This document shows positions 14,697 through 24,500 of a DNA stretch of 64,000 nt, one piece after another. Numbering within the stretch: position 1 is the first letter of the stretch; every line of letters starts with the position of its first letter. The stretch comes from Serinus canaria (taxonomy: Eukaryota; Chordata; Aves; Passeriformes; Fringillidae). The notes under the pieces were generated by a model that was not told the DNA's origin, searched no databases, and was given only the letters and a program-made list of their open reading frames with translations. The stretch lies in NCBI RefSeq assembly GCF_022539315.1, contig NC_066316.1:8447501-8511500 (forward strand), read 5' to 3'. Position numbers and translations under genes: made by a program.

Positions 14697-17600
14697 AATA
14701 TAAGCAACTCATAGCTGAAAATGGCTGTGATTTTGTTCAGGATCTACACAGAGACAAATGACAGAGAAAAGGTGCAGAAGCCTAGAGACAAGATTTTATT
14801 TTCTTTTGTAACTAATATATAAAAACAAACCTAGCTCAAAAAGGGGCTTCCCACTTTTTCTTAAGAAAAAACATGAGAGAGATCACCAGAAGGATAACAC
14901 AGACAACCTCTCCATAACTCTGTCTTGAAAAATTGGTTGTATGGTGACAAAACCATTTTCAATATCCAGAACAGATGCTGCACAACTGAATAAGAGAAGT
15001 ATGAGACCAATGATGACAGCCTAGTGTATGACCATATCAGCACTGCATAAACACCATGCATTTCAGTTCTACTGCAGATGAAATGAGAACAATTTATTCC
15101 ATCTTCCAAAATTTTCTTTGGTAGGAAAAAATTTTAAAAAACCAAAACAAACAAGAACAACAATAAACTGAACAAAACCAATCAAACAAAAACTTTACTA
15201 GAGGCCACTTTACATTTTTCCAACAGGAGCAGATTTAATCAAGTCACTGACCTCACCATGGTATTGGTGGTGCCCTCCACCTTCCCTCACTTTCCTCACC
15301 ACACATTTTGAGGTTTATTCTATTATTCTTTCAATGCATCCTAAAGAACATTGTTCTAGTTTCTTTTGAAAAGCAATTCAGAATGGAGCGATAGGAAGGA
15401 AAGAAAGTTTTCCCAGAACCAAAACATCTCCAAAAGCTTCTTTTTATCACTCTAGTTCTCTTTCAAGTTCACCTTATCAGCCTTCGTTACCTCCCTTACA
15501 CTCTTGCGTCAGCGTGGCAACTCACACACAAGTAGAAAAGAAAAAGCAAAGTGCTTGGAATTCTCAACAGCTTTTTCTGGTAAGCTCCAGTTGCTATAAT
15601 TAGACAAACCCTTTTCTAAATCACAAATACAACTATCAATAGAGATAAAAATGAAAACTAGCATCAAATACACAGAACAAGCCAAATCTAAATGTTCCGG
15701 TTTCTTCCTGTTATCTCAAAATGTGCCCTGATTTAACCCTCAGAACACAAATATATTGGCTTTTTCCATAGCTGTGTTAGCATAAAGGATACCTATGTAA
15801 TATAAACAACAAAATCAAATAATCTTATTAACAAGTCACAAAACTGTATAAGAATAGGGAATGCAATTATGTTTTCACTTAAAGCCAAAGATAGGATTTT
15901 AGAAGCAAAGCAGTTTCTGAATCACAAAATAATTAACCTGACACTTCTAAGCAGTCTAATGTCATTTCAAGCAACAAGAAAGACTGAAATTCTACAAAAA
16001 TTTAAAACTCAACTTCACACTGTAGACATTACTTTGTACAGTTCCTGAGTTAAACTTGCAGTATCAAATCAAAATATGAACAATTAGTTCAGATCTCAGT
16101 TCTTTTACCCGGATTCATTTTTTAAATAAGTTATACCTCTAGATTACAAGTTCATGAAGTAGCCTTAAAAGATCTACGTACTAGAACATGAAGCTTCTTA
16201 GTTCCCCTAAATATAGCAGCAGTCACATGGCTGTCATTAAGACATTAGCTTTTCCATGGTAGAATACCTCCTAAACCTTTCCCCCAAAAAAGTCATATTG
16301 TAGTTCAGTCTTACATGAAACACAGCAGATAACATCTCAGACCCAGAACAGTCTGTATAAAAATACACATCTACAAATGCAACCTCAACTCAAATCCTCC
16401 ACAAAACCAAACAGTAACACCTCAGAACAACACTGCTGAAAAGCAAGAAAAAAATTTATTTGCTGCTCAACAGGAGTCTGTGATCACTGAACAGTTGTTT
16501 ATTAGCCTTTTCTTAAAATCAAAAGACTATAAATAAACTTTATTTACTTATAGAAAGAATAATTTATTTCAAAAAAAGGCAGTTTAAGATGACAATCAGT
16601 TCTCAGGAGTAAATTTGTACTCTGCACTTTGTACACACACACATCCCAGTTCACTCCAGTTCCCTGACCAGTTCCAATACATTCAGATTGCACTCTCCAT
16701 AATAATCAAGCCAATCTGTGGATGTTTGGCAGAAACCCACAAAATGCCAGCATCCAACTGACATCCACCAACAAACATACCAGGCCCCAAGTTTCACTCC
16801 ACTGATGGGAAAAATAAATTAATACACACTATTTTATATGGTACATTCAAATCCAAGAGCGCTTGACATGCAGCAGCTTTCTGAACTCCCTGGTGTAAAA
16901 TCTGTGCTACTTTTCCTGCTGCTCAAATAAAAAAGCTAAAAAAAACTGAGCTGAAAGCACTTCAACACTGAGTCCTTTAAAGAGGTGTGGGCAGAGTCCA
17001 TGATTTCTGGCTGCCAGCCTTCCACTTCTGCCACTACTCAGCACATCTCTGACTTTAAGACCACATATGACCTCTTCCTAATCAACCACTTGCATTGTTC
17101 CTCCTTCTGGGGAGAGAGATACAAGAGGTCAGGATTATATCAAAGCACAGGTACCCTCAGTAACTCCACTGCACCAGAGCACTGAAGGGTACCCAACCTC
17201 TCTGAGAGTTTCATTTTGCCAACTCCCTGATCCCAAGAGGAATGCCAGAGACTGCCAGTTTCACCAGGAGGGCTGGCCCTCGGAGGAGACACTCCTGGGA
17301 GTGTTTGCAGGATAAAGACATTATTCACACAGACATTTCCACCAGCAGGTACCAGCCACTGCTGGCTCTTCCATGTCACCTCACAAACCCTCCTGGAAAG
17401 CTCCCAGGGCAGAAGCCTGGGAGCAGACAGAGGACCACAGCAACTCAGCCCTTGAAATGGGAGCAACTGGTCTTCTCTGAAGCCTAAGAGTCCTGCTAAG
17501 GCACAGCTGGAGCATGAGAGTGGAAAAATAGCAGGAAAAATAGGCCAGCAAGAAACCTTATTCCAGTCCAGCCTTTCCAAAACAGTGTATTATTTCCATC

Positions 17601-18667
17601 AGCAGATGGGAAAGCTTATTACAGAAATCTTCAGGTACTGTCAGAGCCTTGCAATGATGCATTTACCCATTAAACAACCACCAGTGAAAGCAGCAGCACC
17701 CAACACAATGGGTCCTAAACACACTGTTGCTCTGATCATCTAGATATGGTTAACTTGGTTGTTATTATTATTATTTACAGGGTATCAGCTGGCTAGATCC
17801 ACTGCAGACTACACTAAGTTCCTGCATAAAAAAAATACCCTTGGAGCCATCATATTTTCCCAGTCTTTCAAAGCTTCTGTATGCCAGTGACAGTTTTAGA
17901 GGGAAGATTCTTCAGAAGTACTTTTAATTACTATTTCCTCCTTAGCTAGAATGCATTAATTATAGCCTGTTCCTCCAGATAATAAGAAAACAAAAAACAG
18001 TGCAATATGAACACTACAAGAAACTTAATTACTGAGTCAGATGTCCTTTAGATGTCAGTATGACTACAGAGAGGAGCAGGAAAATAAAACACACACATAT
18101 CAGCCTCAAGTTGTTAGATCAGTTATCAAAACAATGTCTTTCCTCAGCAACTTCATTTTGAAGAGCTCAACCACCTAATTAATCAAATGCCTGTTACGTG
18201 TTTTAAAAATATGCTTTTTTAAAATAAAGGAGTCCTGCTGATGTATTTATTACAAAGCAAATGTGGTAAATGGTTCTGTATGCAAATACAGAAGTGCAGC
18301 ATGACTTTGAAGTTTGAAGGTCAGATACAGTAACCATTCTCATCAAAGTTCTGAAGTCAGACTGCATCTTCTGGTTTGCATCTGAGTTTAAGAGGAGGAA
18401 GAAAGAGAATTAAAAAGAAAAAAAAAATAGAGTCAACCAGTTCTGTGGCAACTTAACAAGAACTGGCACAATATCATTCACCTGCTTTCCTTTAAAAATC
18501 CACTAATACCCTATCTCCCACAAAATGAAAAGTCTGCCAGGGACACACAGATTTTCATTCTGCTTTTCAGCTTTGATTTTCCTGATGAAAAAAAAAAACA
18601 ATCTACTTAAGTCAGCAACAATTTTATATTAAAGAAGAGAATGTCATCTTCTCCATCTTCACAGATG

Positions 18668-18792
18668 TTTCAAACACTTATCATTTCAGAAAGCTGAAAG
18701 ATTTTCTTGTTGATCAACATGTTTTATTTTAAAGCAGCATAGATTCAACTGCAGAAGCAAATCAGAGGATTGTGCATTGATATTTTTGCAGG
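18668..18792 (+). repeat. Duplicated segment, copy A (intronic, CpG-decayed)
   Basis: This 125-bp block aligns end to end with 21284-21425 in the same orientation. Shared landmarks in order are TTTCAAAC, TATC.TTT, AGCTG, TTGTTGATCAAC, a T-rich stretch, CTCAAC or TTCAAC, GGCAGAAGCA or TGCAGAAGCA, GGAGGATT or AGAGGATT, and TTTGCAGG. Identity is roughly 75-80% outside the T-tract by eye. No known transposon family was recognised. It lies about 350 bp inside intron 1. Orientation is given relative to the plus strand only. Confidence 0.8.
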
Positions 18793-19137
18793 CATCAGAG
18801 AATTTATCTCTCACCATTTCATATTCCCAGCAACTTTAAGACACAAAACTCAACAGCTGGGCCTGAAGGCAAGCAAATATGCAAGGAACACAAAAGTCTG
18901 ATCCATGTCAAAAAAGAAAAATAGAAAACAAGAAGCATGTTTTACATGCATACCTCAAAGACAAAAAACCAACACAGATTTCTTTTTAGCACCATCACGT
19001 TTAAATACAGTGAAACTGACAACACTTCCCAGTAAAACATTGAGTTATAAACAATCCCCTCTCACACATAAATAACAGAGACATTATACAAAGCAGACAG
19101 GAACATGGACGGATGTACACAAAATAAACACATTCAA

Positions 19138-19143
19138 ACTTAC
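19138..19143 (-). other. CDC42BPA: CDC42BPA exon 1 splice donor
   Basis: On the minus strand the exon ends GAGTGGG and continues GTAAGTTTG, an exact match to the U1-complementary GTAAGT core. Translation past this point gives an unrelated tail before a stop, while the known protein diverges exactly here. Both facts place the exon boundary at 19144/19143. Confidence 0.93.
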
Positions 19144-19321
19144 CCCACTCCAGATACTCAAGGATGTTCTTCTCTCTTCTCAGAGGGGAATTATTACATT
19201 CATCATAAAGGCAGATGAGTATATCCAGCAAGGTTTCCACACTGAAGCACTGCCCATTAGTCTGTGTTGGCCCATCCAAAATAAACTGCTCCAACTGCTT
19301 CAAACGCACTTCTCCAGACAT
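19144..19321 (-). CDS. CDC42BPA: CDC42BPA (MRCK-alpha) first coding exon, residues 1-59
   Basis: This exon encodes the N-terminus of myotonic dystrophy kinase-related CDC42-binding kinase alpha, a cytoplasmic serine/threonine kinase that acts downstream of CDC42 on actomyosin. Read on the minus strand from the ATG at 19321-19319, it gives 59 codons beginning [17 protein letters not shown] and ending NILEYLEW, plus one base of codon 60. The text matches the known vertebrate MRCK-alpha N-terminus almost residue for residue. It differs clearly from MRCK-beta, which starts MSAKVRLKKLEQ. The exon ends at 19144 and is followed by GTAAGT (19143-19138), a perfect donor core; the split codon G|.. fits the alanine expected at residue 60. 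The ATG has A at -3 (AACC before ATG), a good Kozak context. The segment is the N-terminal region before the kinase domain, so catalytic motifs are not expected here. All later exons lie beyond position 1. Confidence 0.96.
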
Positions 19322-19760
19322 GGTTGTTTCAGTTTGCATTGGAGTTTCTTTTTTAATGATTATTATTACTTTGTCAGAAAAACAACAACAACAAAAAAAA
19401 ACTTTTGAGGGTTTTGTTGCTTAAAAAGAAGTCAACAGTATTTTTAACAAGTGTCAAACTGCGACGGTCCTTAATTGCCAGCCCACCTCGGGGTTCCCAG
19501 CCTGAAACTAACCCCTTGGAGTTTCAGACACACACATACAGTGTGGGTATCTGTGTATTCATGACATTTAAGAGAAGAAAATAGTTATCCTAAAAAAAAT
19601 AATTAATAGGCTTAGTAAGAAGTGGGGCAAAACCAGCATTCCAGATGCTTTAACAATAATAATTGCACTCAAATTCAACCGAGACTGCCTGACACCGATT
19701 TCACCGTGCGTGCATAGGCACACGCAGTTATATATTTAAGAAGGTCTTCTCCTTCATTCC
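19322..19760 (-). other. CDC42BPA: CDC42BPA 5' leader / promoter-proximal region (probable 5'UTR)
   Basis: This stretch lies between the initiator ATG and the CpG island. It is AT-rich, with A-runs and a CAA repeat near 19380-19400. An in-frame upstream ATG at 19339-19337 would add MQTETT to the protein; its context is weak (C at -3, C at +4), so the conserved MSGEV start is preferred. No acceptor consensus on the minus strand strongly argues for a separate upstream noncoding exon, so a continuous 5'UTR reaching into the island is the simplest model. The transcription start cannot be fixed from sequence alone. Confidence 0.55.
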
Positions 19761-20070
19761 CAATGCAGATCATGCAGCGCGATCCTGCGAGGAGCCCCGC
19801 CGCAGCACCACGGGCTAACAGCCCCTCCGGTTCCGCTTCCCAGGACGAATGGGAAGGGAAAAACAGATGTATTTACGTATTTATATAAGCGAAAGGCAGC
19901 AGAAACGAGGGCGCACACCGGCGGGCAGGGAGGGAGCGATGAGGGGCCGCGCAGCCCCGCCGCCCCCCGCCGCCTCCCCCGGCCCCGGCAGCGCCTCCGC
20001 GGCCACCGCGGGGTGGGGCGCACCCCCCTCCTCAGGGCGCAGCCACGTCCTGCCCCGGGCAGCCTTTCCC

Positions 20071-20090
20071 TTCCTCCTCCTCCTCCTCCT
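20071..20090. repeat. (CCT)n microsatellite
   Basis: This is a short uninterrupted CCT run inside the CpG island. A second similar run lies near 20297-20316. On the CDC42BPA strand these read as purine (AGG) repeats. Confidence 0.8.
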
Positions 20091-20249
20091 TACCGAGTCT
20101 CCTTTTAAGGCTTTTCAGTGATTCAAAAAAACTAAAATCTTCATTGTCGCCCCCTTCTCCTCCGCTGCGCCAAGGGGCGGCGGGCGGGACGCACGCCCCG
20201 ACACACCGGCACAAGCGCTCCGAGCCCTGTCAAATCCTTCCCATGGCTG

Positions 20250-20282
20250 CGGCGGCGGCGGCGGCGGCGGCGGCTGCTGCTG
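20250..20282. repeat. (CGG)8(CTG)3 triplet repeat in the promoter island
   Basis: Eight uninterrupted CGG units (20250-20273) are followed by three CTG units (20274-20282). If the CDC42BPA leader reaches this point, its RNA would carry (CAG)3(CCG)8. The run is short but is of a class prone to length polymorphism. Confidence 0.85.
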
Positions 20283-20487
20283 CGGAGACGGCGCCCTCCT
20301 CCTCCTCCTCCTCCACCCGGTGCGCGTCCTGAGGCGGAGGAAAAGCGCCGGCGTCTCCGCTCCGGCCGCACGCTGCGGGCCAGGAGGCCCCAACGACGGC
20401 GGCGGTGGCGGCTTCACTCCCGGCGGTGCGATGGTGTCCCGGCTTCGCCCCCCCGGGCAAAGGGCATCCTCGGGCGGTGCGTGTGCG

Positions 20488-20508
20488 GGGTGTGTGTGTG
20501 TGTGCGTG
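20488..20508. repeat. (TG)n tract with NRF1-like tail
   Basis: A GTGTGTG run grades into GTGCGTGCGCGG within the CpG island. The CG-containing end resembles an NRF1 half-site arrangement. The alternating purine-pyrimidine pattern is also compatible with Z-DNA. Confidence 0.6.
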
Positions 20509-20596
20509 CGCGGGGCGGCGGGGAGGGGTAGCGGCGGCGCCCTCCCTCCCCGGCTCGCTCCCTCCCTCCGCTTCCGCGCCCTCCTCTCCCCCGCCG

Positions 20597-20649
20597 CTCC
20601 CTCCTTCCTTCCCTCCCTCCTTCCTTCCTTCCCTCCCTCCTTCCCTCCC
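20597..20649. repeat. CCTT/CCCT polypyrimidine tract, about 53 bp
   Basis: An uninterrupted C/T tract built of CCTCC and CTTCC units. On the CDC42BPA sense strand it is a polypurine run with many GGG triplets separated by A or AAGG, able to form G-quadruplex or triplex structures. It sits just before the YY1-type motif. Confidence 0.85.
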
Positions 20650-20693
20650 GCGGTCACACGCGGCAACCGCCGCCGCCGAACGCGCTGCAGCCC

Positions 20694-20704
20694 AACATGG
20701 CGGC
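20694..20704 (+). promoter_or_regulatory. YY1-type motif (AACATGGCGGC)
   Basis: AACATGGCGGC matches the core ATGGCGGC of the YY1 element typically found just downstream of CpG-island start sites. It lies on the plus strand, opposite to CDC42BPA, so it could mark the start of a divergent transcript or act as an orientation-tolerant site of the shared promoter. The ATG also opens a 159-codon arginine/alanine/proline-rich ORF, which looks compositional. Confidence 0.5.
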
Positions 20705-20818
20705 CGCGGCGGGGGGGAGCCGCCGCCGAGCGCCGCCGCAGCGCGGGGAGCCGAGCCCGAGGCCGCCGCTACTGATGGGATTGAGGGGAGGAGGGGATGC
20801 TGCTGCAGCAGGGAATGC

Positions 20819-20873
20819 AGGGATACGGGCGGACCCGGGGATACGGGAGGGAGAGAGGGCGGGAGTGGGGAGG
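20819..20873 (+). other. G-run cluster, predicted G-quadruplex forming
   Basis: At least seven runs of three or more G occur within about 55 bp of the plus strand, spaced by 1-8 bases, including two GGATACGGG units. This exceeds the usual G3+N1-7 pattern for intramolecular quadruplexes. Confidence 0.6.
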
Positions 20874-21283
20874 CCGCAGCGGAGCTCCCCGCAGGTTGTG
20901 GCCGCCCGGGCTGGGCTATCCCGGGCGGACCCGCCCGTCCGGCCGGGGATCCCTCCGGGCTTTGCCCCGAGCAGAGGGGAGAGCTCCCCTTCGTTGGCCG
21001 GCCCGGTTTCGGTCGCCGCCTCCCCGGCACTAAGGCTTTTGATTAAAAATCCCGGCCTGGTTACGGAGGGCGGGCAGGGGGAGCAGCGCCTGCCTGCTCT
21101 TCCAAGGGGATCTGCCGAGCTCCAGGTGCGAGCCGGGACTCCGGCTCCCTCACGCTTCGGGGCCTTAAAAACGTGACAGAAAATGCGTCCGGTTCTGTCC
21201 CCGCTGGCGAAGTGCCTCCCTCATCGAGGAGCCCGCCGTGCCACCAGAGCACACGCCAGAGAAACAAGCTCCTTTTGCGGGCA

Positions 21284-21425
21284 TTTCAAACCCATATCGT
21301 TTAAGAGAGCTGGAGGATATTATTGTTGATCAACGTGGGTTTTTTTTGTTTTTTTTTTTTTTTAAGGCCGTATAGACTCAACGGCAGAAGCACATCGGAG
21401 GATTTTGTGCTGATCTCTTTGCAGG
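21284..21425 (+). repeat. Duplicated segment, copy B (edge of CpG island, CpG-preserved)
   Basis: This is the partner of 18668-18792, about 17 bp longer because its T-tract (about 21338-21363) is expanded. It retains CpGs at 21298, 21334, 21369, 21382 and 21396. In copy A the first, second, fourth and fifth read CA or TG. Both copies share the palindrome GTTGATCAAC and end at TTTGCAGG, beyond which similarity stops. Confidence 0.8.
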
Positions 21426-21545
21426 GCCGCCTGTGGGGTGGAAAATGGCAGCTGCCCGCCAGCGCACCGCGGCAGTTCTCCTGGACAGAGGTGTCCGGGA
21501 TGCTCTGCGGTGCTCGGGGGAGTGAAGGTCACCTCTAAGACAACG

Positions 21546-24500
21546 TGTTACTTCAGTTCATCCTTCCTCAGAAGCCAGGTGAAAGGGGAGGAAGGCCCCA
21601 CAGCCCCCAAAGGTCATTGGCTGTAGGTGAACTTCAGCATTCTCCTGAAGCACAGCAAGTCCTGCATCTTCTGGAGCTCAGGGGAAGGAAAAAGTTCAGG
21701 CATCTCCTTCCTCAGTTCAGTAACCAACATGACCCTCCACTGGGTTTTGCCATACCAAGCATCTATATAACACTTTTTGTTTTTAAACTGGCCTTTTTAC
21801 CAGCTGATATAAAACATCAACAGTCTTACACACCCAGTAAAATGTACTACCCAACATGAATAAAGTCCCATATGTTTGTTCAGAATCACTCAGCTGTATG
21901 TAAAGTCACTGTGCAAAGCTAAAGAGGACAGTGACTCCCACCCTGTGCGTGCAGAATGGCAGAGCAGACTTTTGGCAAATGAAGAAACTTGCAGAGATCT
22001 TAATTCTAAAAGCTTTTTGTGCAAAAACCCTCCAAGAAATATCAGAAACCGCTACGACTGTAAGTGATGGGTAGAAGATAGGATTAAACTGAGGATTGAA
22101 CTAATAAGGAAAGGGTTTCCTTCCTGTGCTGAGGTACACCCTTGGTGTGACAAGAACTCTGTGCCAGTGTCTGGGATGCTGCTGGTCCTTGGCTGCTGCA
22201 GTCCCAGCAGTGCCTCTGTGGTAGGAGCCTGCTCCAGAGCTGTGGCACACAGGCAGTTTTACAGTGAGAGTAAGGCATTTCCTGCTGGCTCTCTGCTGAA
22301 CTTGTGGAAATTGGGATTGAAGCTGGGGGTGGGGGATGCCTGATGACAGCAATAAAAATAAATTGCTATTGCAGGGGTAGGTGGCCCAGATCAGATAGCA
22401 CTTCCTATAGGGGTTGGAGACACGTCATCCAAGTTCATCCTGAGCATAGATTAACCATTAATAGGGTTGCAGAGGGAAAATGGAGAAGACTAAGAGTTAA
22501 AGGGATGTTAGCTCCTTGGACTTTGGCACGGCTTGGCAGGGAAGTGAACTGAAGAACCAATGCCAGAGATATGATGGGTGTGGATATTTCACTTATTTAC
22601 TTAGGTTTCTGTGTTTTCCCTAGCCAATTATAAAGTCTTTCCTTGTTTTAATTGCAGACCAAGTGTTTGCAAACAAGGATGGATACCCAGCAAAGGCGGT
22701 CAATTTCCCTATATTTCTGGTTTTAAACTGAACCCTTGTCAATTTCCACATCTAGCCAGTTTTTTTTCAGTGTCTTTTCAGCCTGAATGAGGCTACAAGT
22801 AAAACCGTGTAAGCTACAGTTGAACACAAAACCCAGGAATTTTTTTGTTCTCTCTTTGTTTAATAGCCTGTCCAGAAATAAAAAAAGGCATCCACATAAC
22901 AACTGGTGATACACCCACTGGGCTGTAGTCAGCTGTCATGCCACAGAAGCTGTGAGGAACAGGTAATACCAACAATGGCTGGTGACACATTTATTTGCTG
23001 GGAACTATCTTATGTACTGGATGAGTAATTCTCACAGTACACCTGTGGGATGGAAAAATATTTTCTCTGCCTTATAAGAAAGACTTCAGTCCAGAATATT
23101 TAGAAAGCCAACAAAATAATTCAGTGAAACAGGCAGAAATTCCTGTTCTCTCATACATTCTGTCACTAAGACACCCTGTCCTAAAAATATACCTAAGTTG
23201 TGCAAACATACCCCAGTATCTTTCATAATTATCATGTGTTTGTTTCACCCTGTTCTTGTTTTAATAATACTGCACTAATATTTTTGTTTTATTGCTTAGC
23301 TTTGCAAATGTTTACAGTACCTCAACCATAACTAATGATAATCAGGAATTTATATCTTACAGTAAGTTAAGCAAGCTGATAGCAGCTTGGGAATAGTGTG
23401 GAATGAGGAGGATATGGTTGAAACAATGTAGTTTTATATATTAACAACATATATGTTGAGTGTTTCAATTTGTTGGTTTAATAGAGAAAATATTGTAATA
23501 TTAAAATATATTGTTGATATAATAGAGAAAATGGCCTTTTCTCTTCAGGGACGAATGTGGGGGGTTTTTTTGTGAAGTATTGTAGATATCTGGTTTTAGT
23601 GTGCAAACCATTTCTAAAGTCAAGAGACCTCCCTCAAACTTCATCCAGCAGGTGAATAATGTGATCTACCTTGTAACAGGTACATGCCTCAAAAATGGCA
23701 TTTATGTGTTGGCAAAATTTTGCATCCAGGCTTTTCTGTTCTCAAAAACTTCACTTTGTGGACACATGTTGTTTGTACTGATACACCATTTCATCTTCCA
23801 AGCAAAGTTTTGTAGTATTCTGCAAAAACAGTGCTGTCACCCAGTTTAGAGGGTGTGTCTCTAGACATGGGATGTCTGTTTGAAAAGGGGTCCAGCAGCT
23901 GTTGCCTGAACTGTAGTAATAATTGAGGTTATTGGAAGAGATTGCAGGTAGCTGCAGATGGAGCACACAGTGGTTGCACTCTAGGAGGACACTGAAGACC
24001 AGCACGTGTGAATCAACCAATACTTGTTTTGTAATCTGTTTCACTGTAGTTTCACATAAATCTTGCTGCTGGAGCAAACTTAATCCTAGTGAACAGAGAG
24101 ATCTCTTCACTGAAACTGATGGCTGTTGCAGAACTTTAATTAGTCTCAGTACCTATAATAATGCATTTAGTAACATGCTTTAGTGTTTTTAAAGACTTGT
24201 AAATCTACTTTCCCTAATTCTTTCCCTCTCTAACTGCCTTGCCAAGACCTATTTCTCCTGTGAGGTCTACAGAAAAGTCCAACTACAAGCACTAAATGGT
24301 ACCTGGCAAAATTGATGCTTAATATTTACCTAATCCCCAAACAATGATCATAAATGTGTATGTATATATAGACATTGTAAATATATGGAATTATCTTTCT
24401 CTTCTCTCATGCTTCTTTTATTGGTCTTTGGAGTCTTATTTATAGTCCTAACGATTTTCTGTGAATGGCTGAACAGAATAATTTTACCTCAGAGAGAAAT

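Larger units (their letters stand above)
1..19143 (-). other. CDC42BPA: CDC42BPA intron 1 (5' portion), no exon recognised
   Basis: About 19 kb of AT-rich, CpG-poor DNA follows the exon 1 donor on the minus strand, and no acceptor plus kinase-domain exon is seen before the window edge. Short ORFs on both strands are small and unlike any protein I recognise. The interval holds microsatellites and A-runs (8147-8163 AC; 13026-13047 AT; 14507-14525 A), a perfect hairpin at 5485-5515, an imperfect palindrome at 14668-14696 and a duplicated segment at 18668-18792. I saw no clear young transposon in it. Intron status is inferred from the donor and from the gene's known structure of a very long first intron. 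Confidence 0.85.
19760..21545 (-). promoter_or_regulatory. CDC42BPA: CpG-island promoter of CDC42BPA
   Basis: CpG density and GC content rise abruptly near 19.76 kb, peak between about 19.9 and 21.1 kb, and tail off by about 21.55 kb, against a strongly CpG-depleted background. Inside are GC-box cores (GGGCGG types near 20173 and 20510), an NRF1-like TGCGTGCGC near 20500, a YY1-type motif at 20694-20704, CCT repeats, a CGG run and G-rich clusters. No TATA box is evident. This is the expected form of a dispersed-start housekeeping-type promoter for the minus-strand gene. Several long ORFs here on both strands (up to 266 codons) are stop-free because of base composition and are not annotated as genes. 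Confidence 0.85.

Noticed and set aside
17140..17580. 146-codon minus-strand ORF in intron 1, same strand as CDC42BPA
   Set aside because: No similarity to the CDC42BPA protein, no convincing acceptor and donor pair, and overlapped by plus-strand frames. It is an unlikely exon.
20230..21030. 266-codon minus-strand ORF and overlapping 151-213-codon ORFs in the CpG island
   Set aside because: Arg/Pro/Ala/Gly-rich frames remain open in all directions because the DNA is very GC-rich. They overlap one another and include microsatellite-encoded runs, and none resembles a known protein.
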